DNA of 32,689 nucleotides, from assembly GCA_016934295.1 (NCBI GenBank), contig JAFGTD010000156.1, positions 1 to 32,689 of the forward strand. The letters are read 5' to 3'. Positions 1-10,600 of this stretch are shown in pieces. The translations under genes and the position numbers were made by a program. The notes beneath the pieces were generated by a model. The model saw only the letters and a list, made by a program, of their open reading frames with translations. It did not search any database and was not told where the DNA came from. Position 1 is the stretch's first letter, and every line of letters starts with the position of its first letter. This stretch comes from Acidobacteriota bacterium (GTDB lineage Bacteria; Acidobacteriota; UBA6911).

Positions 1-569
1 ACGGGACCGATGCAGACGATCTGCGGCCTGGCAGTTGTATATTCCTCCCCGATTTGTTGCCATTCCTCGCCAAACCGGGTTTTTCCGCCCACCATTGCGG
101 TAATTCTGTGCTGCGTTTCGTGACAATTAAGGCCCCACAAGCTTTCGGCATCCTCTATAGTGACCTTGTCATTGACGATATTGATCCAGACGGGCTTGTC
201 CGCTTTCCCTTCAAGAACAATGCCGTCCCACCCGGCAGTCTTCAGCGTCGTCCCGAACCGGCCGCCGAAGTTGGTCCTGAAAAAGTAGGGTTGCGGAAAC
301 ACTTCCGGGGACAAACCGCAGACGCTGGTTCTTCCGGAGGCCGGCACGCCAGTTGCCGCCAGGGGGCCGGTCATCAGGGCAATCACGTTTCTCGGATCGT
401 AGGCATCCTGCAGATCCCATTCTCCGGGCGCCACGGCCAATTCCCAGAACAGGGCCGTGCCGATCCCGTAGCCGCCTCCGAATTCTTCATATCGAGCGGT
501 GTCGATAGTGCCGACCTGTCTGGTGGAGAGATTGATTCTCAGTATTTTTCCTGCAAATCCATTCGGCAT
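1..569 (-). CDS. Aldehyde:ferredoxin oxidoreductase family protein, N-terminal part (gene continues past left edge)
   Basis: The reverse strand is open from an ATG at 569 to the window edge (189 codons). It reads like the N-terminal domain of the AOR family, the tungsten- or molybdenum-bis-pterin enzymes that oxidise aldehydes to acids using ferredoxin. Family hallmarks visible: an opening GKILRINLSTRQV strand, a GGGYGIGTALFWEL segment (family GGRGLG-type loop), then NVIALMTGPLAATGVPASGR, a NFGGRFGTTLKTAGWDGI block, and KADKPVWINI. No signal peptide, so cytoplasmic. The start follows a strong purine-rich Shine-Dalgarno (GGGGAGGGG, 4 nt before ATG). The cysteines that bind the [4Fe-4S] cluster lie downstream and outside the window, so subfamily (AOR, GOR, or a BamB-like reductase subunit) and substrate cannot be assigned. 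Upstream neighbours are unrelated and divergent. Confidence 0.88.
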   Translation of the reverse strand, partial: MPNGFAGKILRINLSTRQVGTIDTARYEEFGGGYGIGTALFWELAVAPGEWDLQDAYDPRNVIALMTGPLAATGVPASGRTSVCGLSPEVFPQPYFFRTNFGGRFGTTLKTAGWDGIVLEGKADKPVWINIVNDKVTIEDAESLWGLNCHETQHRITAMVGGKTRFGEEWQQIGEEYTTARPQIVCIGP

Positions 570-1060
570 TTTTCCCCTCCCCTATGGTTGTTGCGCCGCC
601 GGTTTCAAAGAGGCCTTCCGGCAGCCCGTGACCCGTTTGATATCTAAAATCAATTATATAGCTTAGCAGTCCGATTTATGCCTTTTCAGCCTGCTTTTTC
701 CCCGTGATTTTACCCGCATTTAAGCAAATAAATCGAAGAAATGGCGATTTTTACTACTAACTTATTAATAATTCTGTAACGTTTCCTAAAATGAGTAGTA
801 TTACTAATTGAAATGTTTTGCAGACCGATCTATTATTGGGGGGGTTGATAAATGCGCTGAATTTTTTATATATACTACTGAATAGATGAACATTTTATAA
901 ATCTGCTTTACCTGAGTCTTTCAGAAATAACGTCGTACGCCGCTATTTCCCATTACAACACGGTAATCCGATACTCGGGCTGATGTGAGTAGATAGGCAT
1001 CATCAAGAATTCCTCCTGAATCTTTGATGATTAAGTTCATGTTGGTATTTTGCGGGTCCT
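570..1060. other. Intergenic region between divergent genes
   Basis: No convincing gene. The stretch about 640-910 is clearly AT-rich compared with the flanking genes and should hold the promoters of both divergent genes. Visible structure: a GC-rich inverted repeat 598-602/618-622 in the leader of the AOR gene, three copies of the hexamer ACTACT or its complement (753-758, 794-799, 874-879), a G7 run near 838-844, and a long hairpin at 999-1031 described separately. Confidence 0.6.
999..1031 (+). promoter_or_regulatory. Stable leader hairpin with CUCCU loop
   Basis: Positions 999-1012 and 1018-1031 form a 14-bp inverted repeat with one G-U wobble and one A-C mismatch, closed by the 5-nt loop CTCCT. 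It ends 29 nt before the start codon of the downstream gene, so it would sit in its 5' leader. The loop is complementary to Shine-Dalgarno sequences. No T-run follows, so it is not a typical intrinsic terminator. It could be an RNA regulatory hairpin or a DNA operator; I cannot tell which. Confidence 0.45.
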
Positions 1061-2341
1061 ATGAAAGTGAAAAAGTCCAAGTCCAATGATTGGAAAGACG
1101 TTCTTGCAGCCGTCGCTTATAAGGCCGTCCCACGGCCGGGTCTTATTATATTGGCGGCTGCGCTCATCATAATACCGCTCTTCGGAAAAGCCGCCAACCG
1201 GCTCGAGCCGGCGGGCGATTCCGTCGTAAGTGTCGGGAATTCCTCTTTAATGAAGGAGACCCGCGTCGGCAAGTGGGGTGAGCTGACACTGGTTCCCATC
1301 GTCATCTCGCCGCCCATGGAGCTCGTGTCCACCGATTGGGGTGAAACAAACCATCCCACCTGGTTCTTTCCGGATGCGGACGCCGAAAAGGCTTTCAGGA
1401 TGCTGTTATCGGCGGGCGTTTCGGTCGTCGACGCCGCGCGGCTGCGAGCCAAAGCGCAGGCCGTACCGGAGATTAAGGGGGTCGTCCTCACCCCGAACCC
1501 GGATTGGGTCCGCACACTCACAACTGAAATCCGCGCACGGATCTATGCCACGCTCGCCAAATGCGAATTGAACCAGGCACAGGCACTGGCGTTCAGGTTC
1601 CCCGTCACAAGTCCGGAAACCTGGCTCCATCCCGACCTGATTTCGCAGCGGACGCGTCAGCTCATCGAACCTCTCATATTCCGGAACGGCAATTACATGT
1701 TGTTCTCAGATATCCAGCTCGTACGGGAGGAGATCGGCAATGCCGACGAACTGCGGCGGCTCAGCAAAACCCTCTTTCGGCAGCCTACCGTAATCGCGCA
1801 CCTTTCGGTTGGCCCCAAAGCCGACTTGGATAAGCTGATCCATTACTGGGGGCGCGGCGGTCGCGATATCAAGATACGGCCGTTGATCGAGTCTGCTGCA
1901 GGGAGCGGCACCAATGAATCCATCGATGTGATCCACCTGCTCCCGCCTTTTGCAAAGGAACGCCTTTATTGTTACCCGACATTTTCGGACGCGGACTTGA
2001 ACAAGCCGTCGCTCGTAAACTGCCTGTGGACATCCCTCAACTTCTTCCTTCCGGAACCGGATGACCGTTTCCTGGATGCCGCTGTCGCCCTCAAGACGCT
2101 CCAGGAGGACTACTTTATTATCGAAACCGACTTCAAGCTTGGAGATATCCTGGCGTTCGTTGACGGGAAAGGGAACATCTTCCATGCCGCAGTGTACGTC
2201 GCAGGCGACCTTGTGTTCAGCAAGAACGGGATCTCGTCGATGGCGCCGTGGACGCTCATGTCGATCGATGAAGTTAAAGAGTATTACCAGTGGCAATCGG
2301 AGAATCCACGCATAATCGTCCACCGGCGGAAAGACTTGTAA
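1061..2341 (+). CDS. Membrane-anchored protein with possible NlpC/P60-like Cys-His C-terminal domain
   Basis: 426 aa. A basic N-terminus (KVKKSKSNDWK) precedes one hydrophobic segment at about residues 27-41, so the bulk is probably extracytoplasmic. The middle (about 50-300) is a mixed alpha/beta region I do not recognise. The last 130 residues contain a Cys in NCLWTSLNFF (C321), a GDILAF strand, and a His in FHAAVYVAGDLVFSKNG (H375). That order, Cys on a helix then His in a beta strand preceded by GDI, resembles the papain-like NlpC/P60 fold that cleaves peptidoglycan peptides or amides, but the usual DCSG motif is absent. The start follows only a weak GCGGG ribosome-binding site. The gene stands alone, convergent with the operon ending at 2523. 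Real gene: confident; enzymatic role: inference. Confidence 0.75.
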   Translation: MKVKKSKSNDWKDVLAAVAYKAVPRPGLIILAAALIIIPLFGKAANRLEPAGDSVVSVGNSSLMKETRVGKWGELTLVPIVISPPMELVSTDWGETNHPTWFFPDADAEKAFRMLLSAGVSVVDAARLRAKAQAVPEIKGVVLTPNPDWVRTLTTEIRARIYATLAKCELNQAQALAFRFPVTSPETWLHPDLISQRTRQLIEPLIFRNGNYMLFSDIQLVREEIGNADELRRLSKTLFRQPTVIAHLSVGPKADLDKLIHYWGRGGRDIKIRPLIESAAGSGTNESIDVIHLLPPFAKERLYCYPTFSDADLNKPSLVNCLWTSLNFFLPEPDDRFLDAAVALKTLQEDYFIIETDFKLGDILAFVDGKGNIFHAAVYVAGDLVFSKNGISSMAPWTLMSIDEVKEYYQWQSENPRIIVHRRKDL

Positions 2342-2522
2342 TTCCTTCAGTGCATTGAAGAGTTCTGACTAATCCCCCGGAATCCGGCAGGGTCGTGCAG
2401 CCTCCAAACCCACCCTCGATCCCAGCAGAATCAATAAATTGACAAGTTGCCCTTACGGGCGATATAGCTTGGCAATTCAGAATCCTTTCCCTTATGGTTA
2501 ATCCGTATTTCTCACAAGGTTT

Positions 2523-4679
2523 TTACTCGGCATCCGGTTTTTCCGGCTTGCGATACTCTGCCGCTATTTCCTGGCTGGGAACGCTGATATTGCCGGCCTT
2601 GTCTACCGCGCACAGGAAATAGGAATATTTCTCTTTTTCTTTCACGCTTGCATCGAGAAAATCCGTTATGCCGGGCTTCAGTTCGGCCCAGAGAAGGGCC
2701 TGGTCCCGGCTGCCCGCCTTGCGGTAGAGCAGCAGAAAACTGATGTCCTGATCGTCGGAGGACTGCCAGCTGAGACGCAAACCCTTGTCCTCGGATTTAA
2801 GCTGTAGCAGGCCGGGCGGTTTGGGGGCTTTGGTGTCCAGGTAACGAACACCCAGTGTGGCGGAAGGTTCGCTTTCGTTATTGCTTGTATCAATGGCAGT
2901 GATCCGGTAAAGAAATACGGTATCGATTTCGCCGGGATTGTCGCTGAATTGTGTCGCATCCGGAGGAATATCCGGGGTGCTGACAAGGGCGAAACTTTCA
3001 CTATCCTTATCCGGCGCCGAAGCGGCTCGATAAATACGATAGCCGGCCAGGTCTTCTTCCACGGATTTCTGCCATCTAAGGACAACCGCACCCTCCTCCA
3101 GCACCGCACTGTAGAGAGCGGGCGGCACAGGGGCAACTTTGTCCGGCATGCGGGCGATAACAATCTCCGAAGGTTCGCTGTTGTTCGACGCATTATCGAC
3201 GGCCACGATGCGATAGGCATAGCGCGACTGGGAGGTGGAAGAAACCGGATCGGTATATGTGGAAACGGTCAGGGGATCGGAGTTGAGCAGGAAGAATCTG
3301 TCTTCCACTTCAGTTTCACTCCCTCTGCCGCTGATGCGGGTGGTGCGCTGAACCAGGTAACCGGCCAGATCGGCTTCGTCATTTTCAACCCAGTGCAATA
3401 CGATACCGTCTCCGTCCTGGTTGGCTACCGCTTCGACCAGCTGCGGTGCGGCGGGAGGTGTGACATCAGGGCGGAACAGCTGCACTTTGTCCGACGGAAG
3501 GCTCTCATTGCCCGAGGTGTCCTCGGCGGTTACGTAATACCAGTAAATGTCTCCTTCATTAATTGAGTCGTCCAGGTGGCTCAGGCGATTGCGGGCTGCA
3601 GCGCCTTCGCCGGGCCAGATCCTGTCAAATGGACCGTCCGTCGCCAAAGCGCGGTAGACGTTATAACCCCTCAGGTCGTCCGCCTCAACCGGCTGCCACT
3701 CCAGCAGGCCCTGCTTCTCCAGCATAAGCCGCACCTCTATTTCCGCGGGAGCCGGCGGGGGAGTCCTATCGCGGGGTACGATTTCGATTGCAGCACTGGG
3801 CTCGCTTTCAAATCCAAGCACGTCCATGCCGGTAACCCGGTACCAGTAAGAGGTGCCGTTCACCAGAAAGCGGTCGGCGAACAGGAACTCGGGCGCCTCA
3901 TTATTGATATTGACCGGAATGATTGCCTCGATGCTGGCGGGGACAAAGGGACCGAAAGCCTTTTCGGAGCGGTAGACGCGGTAGCTGACACAGCGTCCCG
4001 ACCTGGAGAGAGCAGCATCATGGCGCCAGTTAAGCAGGGCGCTCTCCTCTTCTCCCTTCCCCTCAAGATTCTGCGGGACGGGAATGGAATCGACCTGTCC
4101 GTGTGTGACGGGTGCATCCGTCTGCGCCCAGGACATTTCCGAACCCGACGGCGTAATCATTACCACGCGGTAATCGAAACTCTCCCCCGGTTGCAGCCGG
4201 CTGTCGCTGTAGCGCTCCCCGAGTACAAAGCCCAGGGCGGGCTGACCGACCGAGACAAGCTGGATCATGGAACGGGCAATTGCGTCGCCGGCGACTCTGC
4301 CGAACGCCGCATCGTCGATATCCGTCAGTGCCGGATCGAAAAAGGTAAGAAAAGAATCCGCATCGTTCCCGAGCAGTCTGCGAATCTCCTCAACTTCTGT
4401 TACACGAGTGACGGGTTCATCGGTCAGACGCAGCCACTCCTGGCGTCCCGCTTCTCTGCGCTCGATTTGGAAACCTCTGTACTCCTGCTCCAGGGGGCTG
4501 TTCCAGCGGAGATGCACCTCATCTTCGGTGACATAGCTGTAAAGGGCACCTCGGTTTGAGACGCCTTCAGGGGGAACCTCCTGTTGGGCAACAGCGGTAA
4601 TGGGCAGGAATATACAGATAAGGAAGGGCAGTGCAGCCACAAGTCGAACAATCCGAAATCCTATGGTGGTCATACGCAT
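2523..4679 (-). CDS. Exported protein with six fibronectin type III domains
   Basis: 718 aa. A signal peptide is clear at 1-31 (hydrophobic VAALPFLICIFLPITAVA, cleavage near AVAQ). The mature protein is a chain of FnIII modules at roughly 40-190, 196-300, 306-402, 407-510, 515-612 and 617-710. Each later module shows the family pattern: PPxAP linker, LxWxxxxxxDLxGYxVYR, then YWYRVTAxDxxGNESxPS. The first module is atypical, with a helical insertion of about 60 residues (94-150). No catalytic domain, lipobox, sorting signal or C-terminal anchor is seen, so a structural or binding role outside the cytoplasm is likely. It starts 3 nt after the stop codon of the giant gene, hence one mRNA and probable translational coupling, and it probably acts with the giant protein. 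Confidence 0.88.
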   Translation of the reverse strand: MRMTTIGFRIVRLVAALPFLICIFLPITAVAQQEVPPEGVSNRGALYSYVTEDEVHLRWNSPLEQEYRGFQIERREAGRQEWLRLTDEPVTRVTEVEEIRRLLGNDADSFLTFFDPALTDIDDAAFGRVAGDAIARSMIQLVSVGQPALGFVLGERYSDSRLQPGESFDYRVVMITPSGSEMSWAQTDAPVTHGQVDSIPVPQNLEGKGEEESALLNWRHDAALSRSGRCVSYRVYRSEKAFGPFVPASIEAIIPVNINNEAPEFLFADRFLVNGTSYWYRVTGMDVLGFESEPSAAIEIVPRDRTPPPAPAEIEVRLMLEKQGLLEWQPVEADDLRGYNVYRALATDGPFDRIWPGEGAAARNRLSHLDDSINEGDIYWYYVTAEDTSGNESLPSDKVQLFRPDVTPPAAPQLVEAVANQDGDGIVLHWVENDEADLAGYLVQRTTRISGRGSETEVEDRFFLLNSDPLTVSTYTDPVSSTSQSRYAYRIVAVDNASNNSEPSEIVIARMPDKVAPVPPALYSAVLEEGAVVLRWQKSVEEDLAGYRIYRAASAPDKDSESFALVSTPDIPPDATQFSDNPGEIDTVFLYRITAIDTSNNESEPSATLGVRYLDTKAPKPPGLLQLKSEDKGLRLSWQSSDDQDISFLLLYRKAGSRDQALLWAELKPGITDFLDASVKEKEKYSYFLCAVDKAGNISVPSQEIAAEYRKPEKPDAE

Positions 4680-4682
4680 CTC

Positions 4683-7600
4683 CTACTGCTCGTAGCCTAT
4701 GTCAACTTTGGCACTGCCGCTGTGTACCCAGGTGTCCCAGGAAACCTCCACCTCGCCGCTGATGCTGAATCGGCTGTTGCTTGCGGAGAGCTCCAAAGAG
4801 GTGCTGAGCGAGCCGGACACAATATCGAACTCCTTTACGGCCGTGTCCAGGTTTACATCCCACTGTCCCCGGAACCTTGCGCTGGCATCGAGGCTGGTAC
4901 TGGTATCGGTGACCACGAAACTGAGCGACCCGTCCGCCCGCAGGTTGACCTGCACCTTGAGTGTGACGACGGCCAGGCTCACTTCCTTATAGAGGTCGTA
5001 GCGCATATTGCCGTCAAGGTGGGCTTCGCCCGGCTTGATATCGATAGTGCCCTCGGCCAGAACCCGTTCCAGGATTGCGCCCTCCAGCGTCCGGCTCTTC
5101 ACCCGCCAGTTATTGCTGCCGGCAAAGAGGAAATCCACCTGGCCGTTGAAGCGCAGCAGCTCGCCGTCGCTGTCGGGCAGCGCAATGACCATTCGCACAA
5201 AGCCGTCCAGTTTCCGGGTGGGCGCCCAGTGAACATTGAGCCGGCCCTCGCCGAACAGGCTGTCCTCCTGGTCCAGCAGCCAGACCTTGCCGTTGAGCGA
5301 GAATCTGTCGGTGACCAGCACCAGGCTTACGCGGCCGGCAAACACCTTCCCGTTCGGCACGTTGCCGATCGTAATAGAAGCTTTGAAAGCAAAAGCGTCC
5401 GTTTTGCGCGGCGCACCGTTGGCAGATCCTATCGGGGGATCGTAGTTATAGCCGACACCTCCGCCCAAACGGGTGATGCTGAGGCCGGTCTGCCCCAGTG
5501 GAATCGCCACGCTGGAATTCAGCTCCACGTACCAGAACGACCATGGATCCTCCTCGGGCGGCTCCATCGAACCCATGACGAAATTGCCGTCGATGCTGAA
5601 CAGGTTTTTCACATCCACCTTGACGGCTCCTTCGAAGAGGTTCGCCTTGTAGTGGATTTCCGCTCCGAAGCCGACAGGCGCACGGTTGGCATGGATCTTG
5701 AGATCGAACTCCTCTATCACCGGGCCTTCGGCGATAGAGACGGCCACTTCATCCGCGGTGAGTATCTCGCCGAACTGGAACCTGGTGCTGAGGCTGAGGC
5801 CGAATTCTTCAGCTGTTTTCTTGAAGCCGAACTCCTTGAGGTGAATACTGAAGCCACGGGCAAACTCGATGTCCTTGTTAATGGAGATCTTCTCAGCCTC
5901 GAACTCGCCGTTGGAGTTGAACTTGAAGTTCTGGATGGTGATGTCGCTGAAGTTCTCCGATTTGAGAATCGCGGAGAGGTTGAAGGAGAACACCTCCTCT
6001 TCGTATCTGGCTCCCATGCTCTGTATATCGAACACCAAGCCAAGCCGCGGCGCCGCCACCGGTTTTTCCGTGGTGAGTTCCAGACCGTAGCTGTTGCCCC
6101 GCTGGATCGTCAGCGTTAATCCCACCGTGCCGATAAAGGGATCGGGCAGGGTAACGGCGCCTTCCAGGGTGGTGCCTGTCGGTTCGTTCTGCACCAGCTT
6201 TAGGTTCACCTTGTTAATGGCGAACTGCATGGAGCCGAGGGAGGCCGACAGTTCGTATTCCAGCGATATTTCCCCGCTGAGGCCGCTTGAGTTCACGATC
6301 AGGTTCTTGACCGAAAGTGCGGGCGGCGTATCCCGGCGTCCTTTCAAGGCGTCGGGCAGTATTATCTTGCCCTGGCGAATCAGCAGTCCCTGGCTCATCC
6401 AGCCTTCAGGTTGCGGGTCCGGATCCTCGGTTCTGTGCATATCCACAACCACGGCTGCACCCTTTTCCAGCTTCATACCGGCCAGTTCTATCTCGGGGAA
6501 ATTGCCTGCCTCGCCAAGGAAGCCTCCCGGACCGATTGTGGCGGAAAAATCGGCTTCCTCCTCCATTCGGGGCACCCTCACCTTGCCGCTGATCTGACCG
6601 TCGGCGCCGGCAGTGAGACCGAGGCTGGTAAGTTTCAGGCTGAACCCCCCTTTGGTGAACTCCAGACCGTTCCCGCCGCCCTCGGGATGCCAGCTGACGG
6701 ATCCCGCCGTGGCGACTGCAGTGGCGTCTCCGTCCGGCTTGCCCACCTCGATACCCGAAGCCGAAAGCGCCAGGGCTGCGAACTCCGCCGGGATATTGGC
6801 GCTCTCGCCCGAAATAATCAGTTTGGCGCCTCCGGTGTAAGGATCGCCGCCCGGCACAAAGGCTTCTTCGGTTTCGATGATGAGATAGGCGCCCTCACGA
6901 CCGATAAGGAATCGAGTGGTGGTTGCCGTGGACTGCGAGCCCTCGACCTCGGGCGGGTTGGTATAGTCCTTTAGAGGCTCTTCTACCTTAGCCTTCATCT
7001 CCGCTTTCGCCTCTTCGGGCGAGTCTTCGGGCAGATCCCGGGCAAAGCTCCAGGCGAGACCGTAGATCTTCGTGGCCATCTCGGCCGGATCCATGGAAGC
7101 GTCCCTGGATTCTTCGATACTGAACAGGATCTTCTTTTCGTCAACAGGATCTTTCTGGTCGTCTCGCAGACCCGTAGCAATGAAGGGACCGGTATCGGTG
7201 CTGTCGGGCAGCTCCCCGGCCAGTTTTTCCACATCCGATTCAGTGCCGGAGAAGAGCTTCTCGGCTGCGTCCCACCCTTCTTTGGCAGCGAAACCGACCT
7301 TCAGCATTTTCAGTTCCAGCAACCGGGCTACCTGGATAGTAACGGTGCCGCAAGCGCTGTCAGCGCGCTTCCAGGTAGCGGTGACCGTCGCTTTGCCGTA
7401 GTGTTCCTCCAGGTAAAAATCCACCTTGGAGTAGCCGCTGCCGTCGGTCTTTTCTATAAGTTCTTTTTTCTTGTCCGATTCAAAACCGAATTTTTCATCC
7501 GGGATATCAGGGCCGGCGCCACCTACCTTCCACTCTATAACCTCATCTTTCAATCCTTTGTGGGCGCCGTCGAAAAGCTGCACCTTGAGTTCAACCTTGT

Positions 7601-10600
7601 TCTGCTCGTCAAAGTCACGGACCGTCTCCGAATGGTCGCCTACGACACCGGGGAATTTAAGGAACGATTCCTTCCCCTTGATCTCACGATCGATCGCCTG
7701 AAGGGAGCTGTCGGAATAGACAACCTCCAGCTCATTCTTGTTGGAGCAGAGGTTATCAGGCACCTGGGGCACTTTTATATACAGCCGGGCTTCTTCTTTA
7801 CTTGTGTAGTTGACGACACCGTCCCATTCGAAATGGGGCGGATCCTGAATCACTTCGGCCATGGTCGGGTTGCCGGATATGCAGCTTTGACCGTATTCGC
7901 CCTGCGAGGCGCACTGGGCCGAGAATCTATCCAGGTCGGAAGCATCAGCACACCACTCGTTGGCCGCGTCCGTCAACGCATTGTTGTTCTCCCTGCGAGG
8001 GGGCCAATGCTCGTAAAGGTGCTCGCCCTTCCTGTAGTAGAGGGCGATCGTTTGGGGTTCTTTTTTCAGTGCAACCGGCTTGGGAGGATCCGGCGGTTCG
8101 ATCGGGCTCTCTTCTATAAAGTTGAGTGCCGTGTCGCAGCGTGCCGGTGTATGGGTCTTTGCGGGCATGGTCAGATCATCATCCGGTCTGCGCACCTGTG
8201 GTATCCGGTTCACATACTCGATCGTGACCGTGCGGGTCACCGGAGAATCGTCACTGCGCCATTTATCTAAATTCTCATCATCCACTTCGAGGGTGAGTGT
8301 GAATGTCCTGCTGACCTTTTTCAGCTCCTCTTCGACCAGGAATGTTTTCAGGTTCTGTTCCGCGGTCTCGAGCGCATCGCGCGCCGCCTTCACCTCCATG
8401 TCGGCGCCGTCGCGATCCTTCTTCCACTGTTCACGCCGCTCGATCAGTCTCTGCAGCTCATTTTTCGCCTTCGCTTTTGTATTGTCGGCTTCCTCTTTTT
8501 CCTTGGTCTTCCGGTCGATGTCCTTCCGGGCGGTCTGAACGTCCTGAGTCGCGGCGGCTCCGTCTTCTATCTCTTTATTGGTATCCTGTATTTTCTGATC
8601 CTGCTCCTTTACTCTCTCGTCCGCCTGACGCACCTTGCGCTCTTCGGCAAGGCGCCTCTCGGTAGCCTGGTCCGCCTCTTCGGTCTGCTTTCGCATATCC
8701 TGCCGGGCCCGGCGCAGGTTTCGCTGGGCATCCAGAAGAGTCTTCTGGGCTTCTGCTTCCGCCTTCTCCGCCTCTTTCTCCGCTACGGTGGCGAGGCTCA
8801 AATCGGCGGCAACCGCATCAAGCTCTTGCTTCTCAAGCCTGGACTGCTCCTGGATACTCTTTAATTCGCGCTTTGCGACTTCCGCAGCCTGGCGCAGGTT
8901 GGCCGCCCCGGTTTCATTGCCCGTCGCCACGGCGCGGGCGATGGAGTCCTCGATCCGTCCCAGTTCCGCCTCCTGCTGTCGCAGGCGCGCAAGAGTCTGC
9001 TCGTGGGCGCTGCGCTGCTCGGCAACGATCTCGGCCTTGCGCTGGCGCTTCTGCTTCTCGAGCTGGACGGCATTGATCCTGGCGAAAACATCCTCTTCAG
9101 CCCGGGAAACCTCCTGCTCGCAGGTCTCGACGGCGGCTTCTGCAACTTCCACATCGCCCTTCTGTTGAGCCTCTTCCTCCTTCCTTTTGGCCAGGTCCTG
9201 TTCAACCTGCTGCTTGTCCTGCTCCAGCCGTGCTTTTTCCTGCTGTTCCCTACCGAGCTTCTCCAGGTTATCCCGCTTGAAATCGGTTTCCATTTCCCGC
9301 TTTGAGAAGTCGAGATCCTGGATTTCCTTTTCCAGCTCTTCGCTGAGTTTCTGCGATCCTTTCAGGATCCACAACTGCTGCGTCATCCCCTGAAGAATTT
9401 CGAAAGCGCGTTTCTGCAGTTCCGCTTTCTTTCCGATGGCGTCCGCCAGTTCGACTTCCTTCTTCGTAATCTCGCGTTTGAGCTTTTCGAAGCGACCCGG
9501 ATTCTTCATGATTTTTTCAAGCGGCGGGGGTATGAAGTATATCTGCTGTTCGCCGGCGTCTTTATTGCCCCGGGTCTCTTTGGTCAGTTTCTGTTTCAGC
9601 TGTTCGAGCTGGGCCTCCTGCGCCTTCAGCTCCGCCTTGAGCCGGTCGATCTCCTTTTGCAGATTGGCCGATTCGTTATCGAGGTCCGCTTTTTCCTGCT
9701 CCTTGTCGGCGATTTTCTCATCCAGCAGCGCGATATACTCTTCCAGGGCCTGTTTGCGGGCCCGCTTCTCGTCCCTCTCGCCGGTCAGCGTATTCAGTTG
9801 CCGCTGCATCCGTTCGATATCCCGCCGCGCATCGTTAATCCTGCCTGTCAACTCTTCGATCTCGCTGCGAAGTTGAGCGATCTCTTCGAGCCATTGGGGC
9901 GTATTCTCCTCGCGCTCCCTGGCGCTGCGGCGTTGTGCGTCACTCAACTCGGCCGAAACCGTCACGGATTCCTCCTGAAGGCGCGCAATCTCGTTGAGCA
10001 GATCCTGTTCCTGCCGCTCCAGATCTTTCAGGCCGTTGACATAGCCCTGATAAGCGGCATCGGCCGCTTGTTCCGCCGCCTTAACCTGCTGCTCCGCAGC
10101 GGTTATATCTCCATTCAGCCGTTCGAGCTGTTCCCGTTTCTCCTTCAGCTGTTCCAGTTTCTGTGTATCGATACCGGCGGGTTGTTCGACGCTCTGCTGC
10201 AGGGAGTCTTCGAGCGATTCCATGTCTTCGGCCAGCTGATCGACACCCTCGCTGCAGGAACCGGCCTCAGCGCCGGAAAGACCGCTGCAAGCCTGATCGA
10301 GCTGATTGATCAGACGCTCCCTCTCCGAGCTGTATTGATCGAGCAATCCCTGTTTCTGCGAAGCGGGTGCCTGCAACAGGCGGTTGGCCAGATCGAGAGC
10401 ATTATTTGCAGGAGACACCGGAAGCGGGTTGTTGGGGAAATAATCCTGCTTCAGCAATTGACCGCCGCGACTGATTGTCGCACGTTTGGTGAAGATGTCC
10501 TTCAGCAGAGGATTGGTGTACAGGCTGTTCTCCAGCGCAGTGATCTCATCCTGCAGCGCCTGGACCTGTCCGCTCAGGTTGGCGAGGTTCTTCCTGGCGC

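Noticed and set aside
54..647. 197-codon plus-strand ORF at the left edge
   Set aside because: It is antisense to the AOR gene, whose minus-strand translation matches a known family.
2449..2460. GCCC-TTAC-GGGC hairpin between the convergent genes as a terminator
   Set aside because: Only 4 bp of stem and no T-run on either strand.
4584..6119. 511-codon plus-strand ORF, and similar ones at 3576-4559, 6411-6974 and 7401-8270
   Set aside because: All lie opposite the giant or FnIII genes and lack ribosome-binding sites and recognisable motifs.
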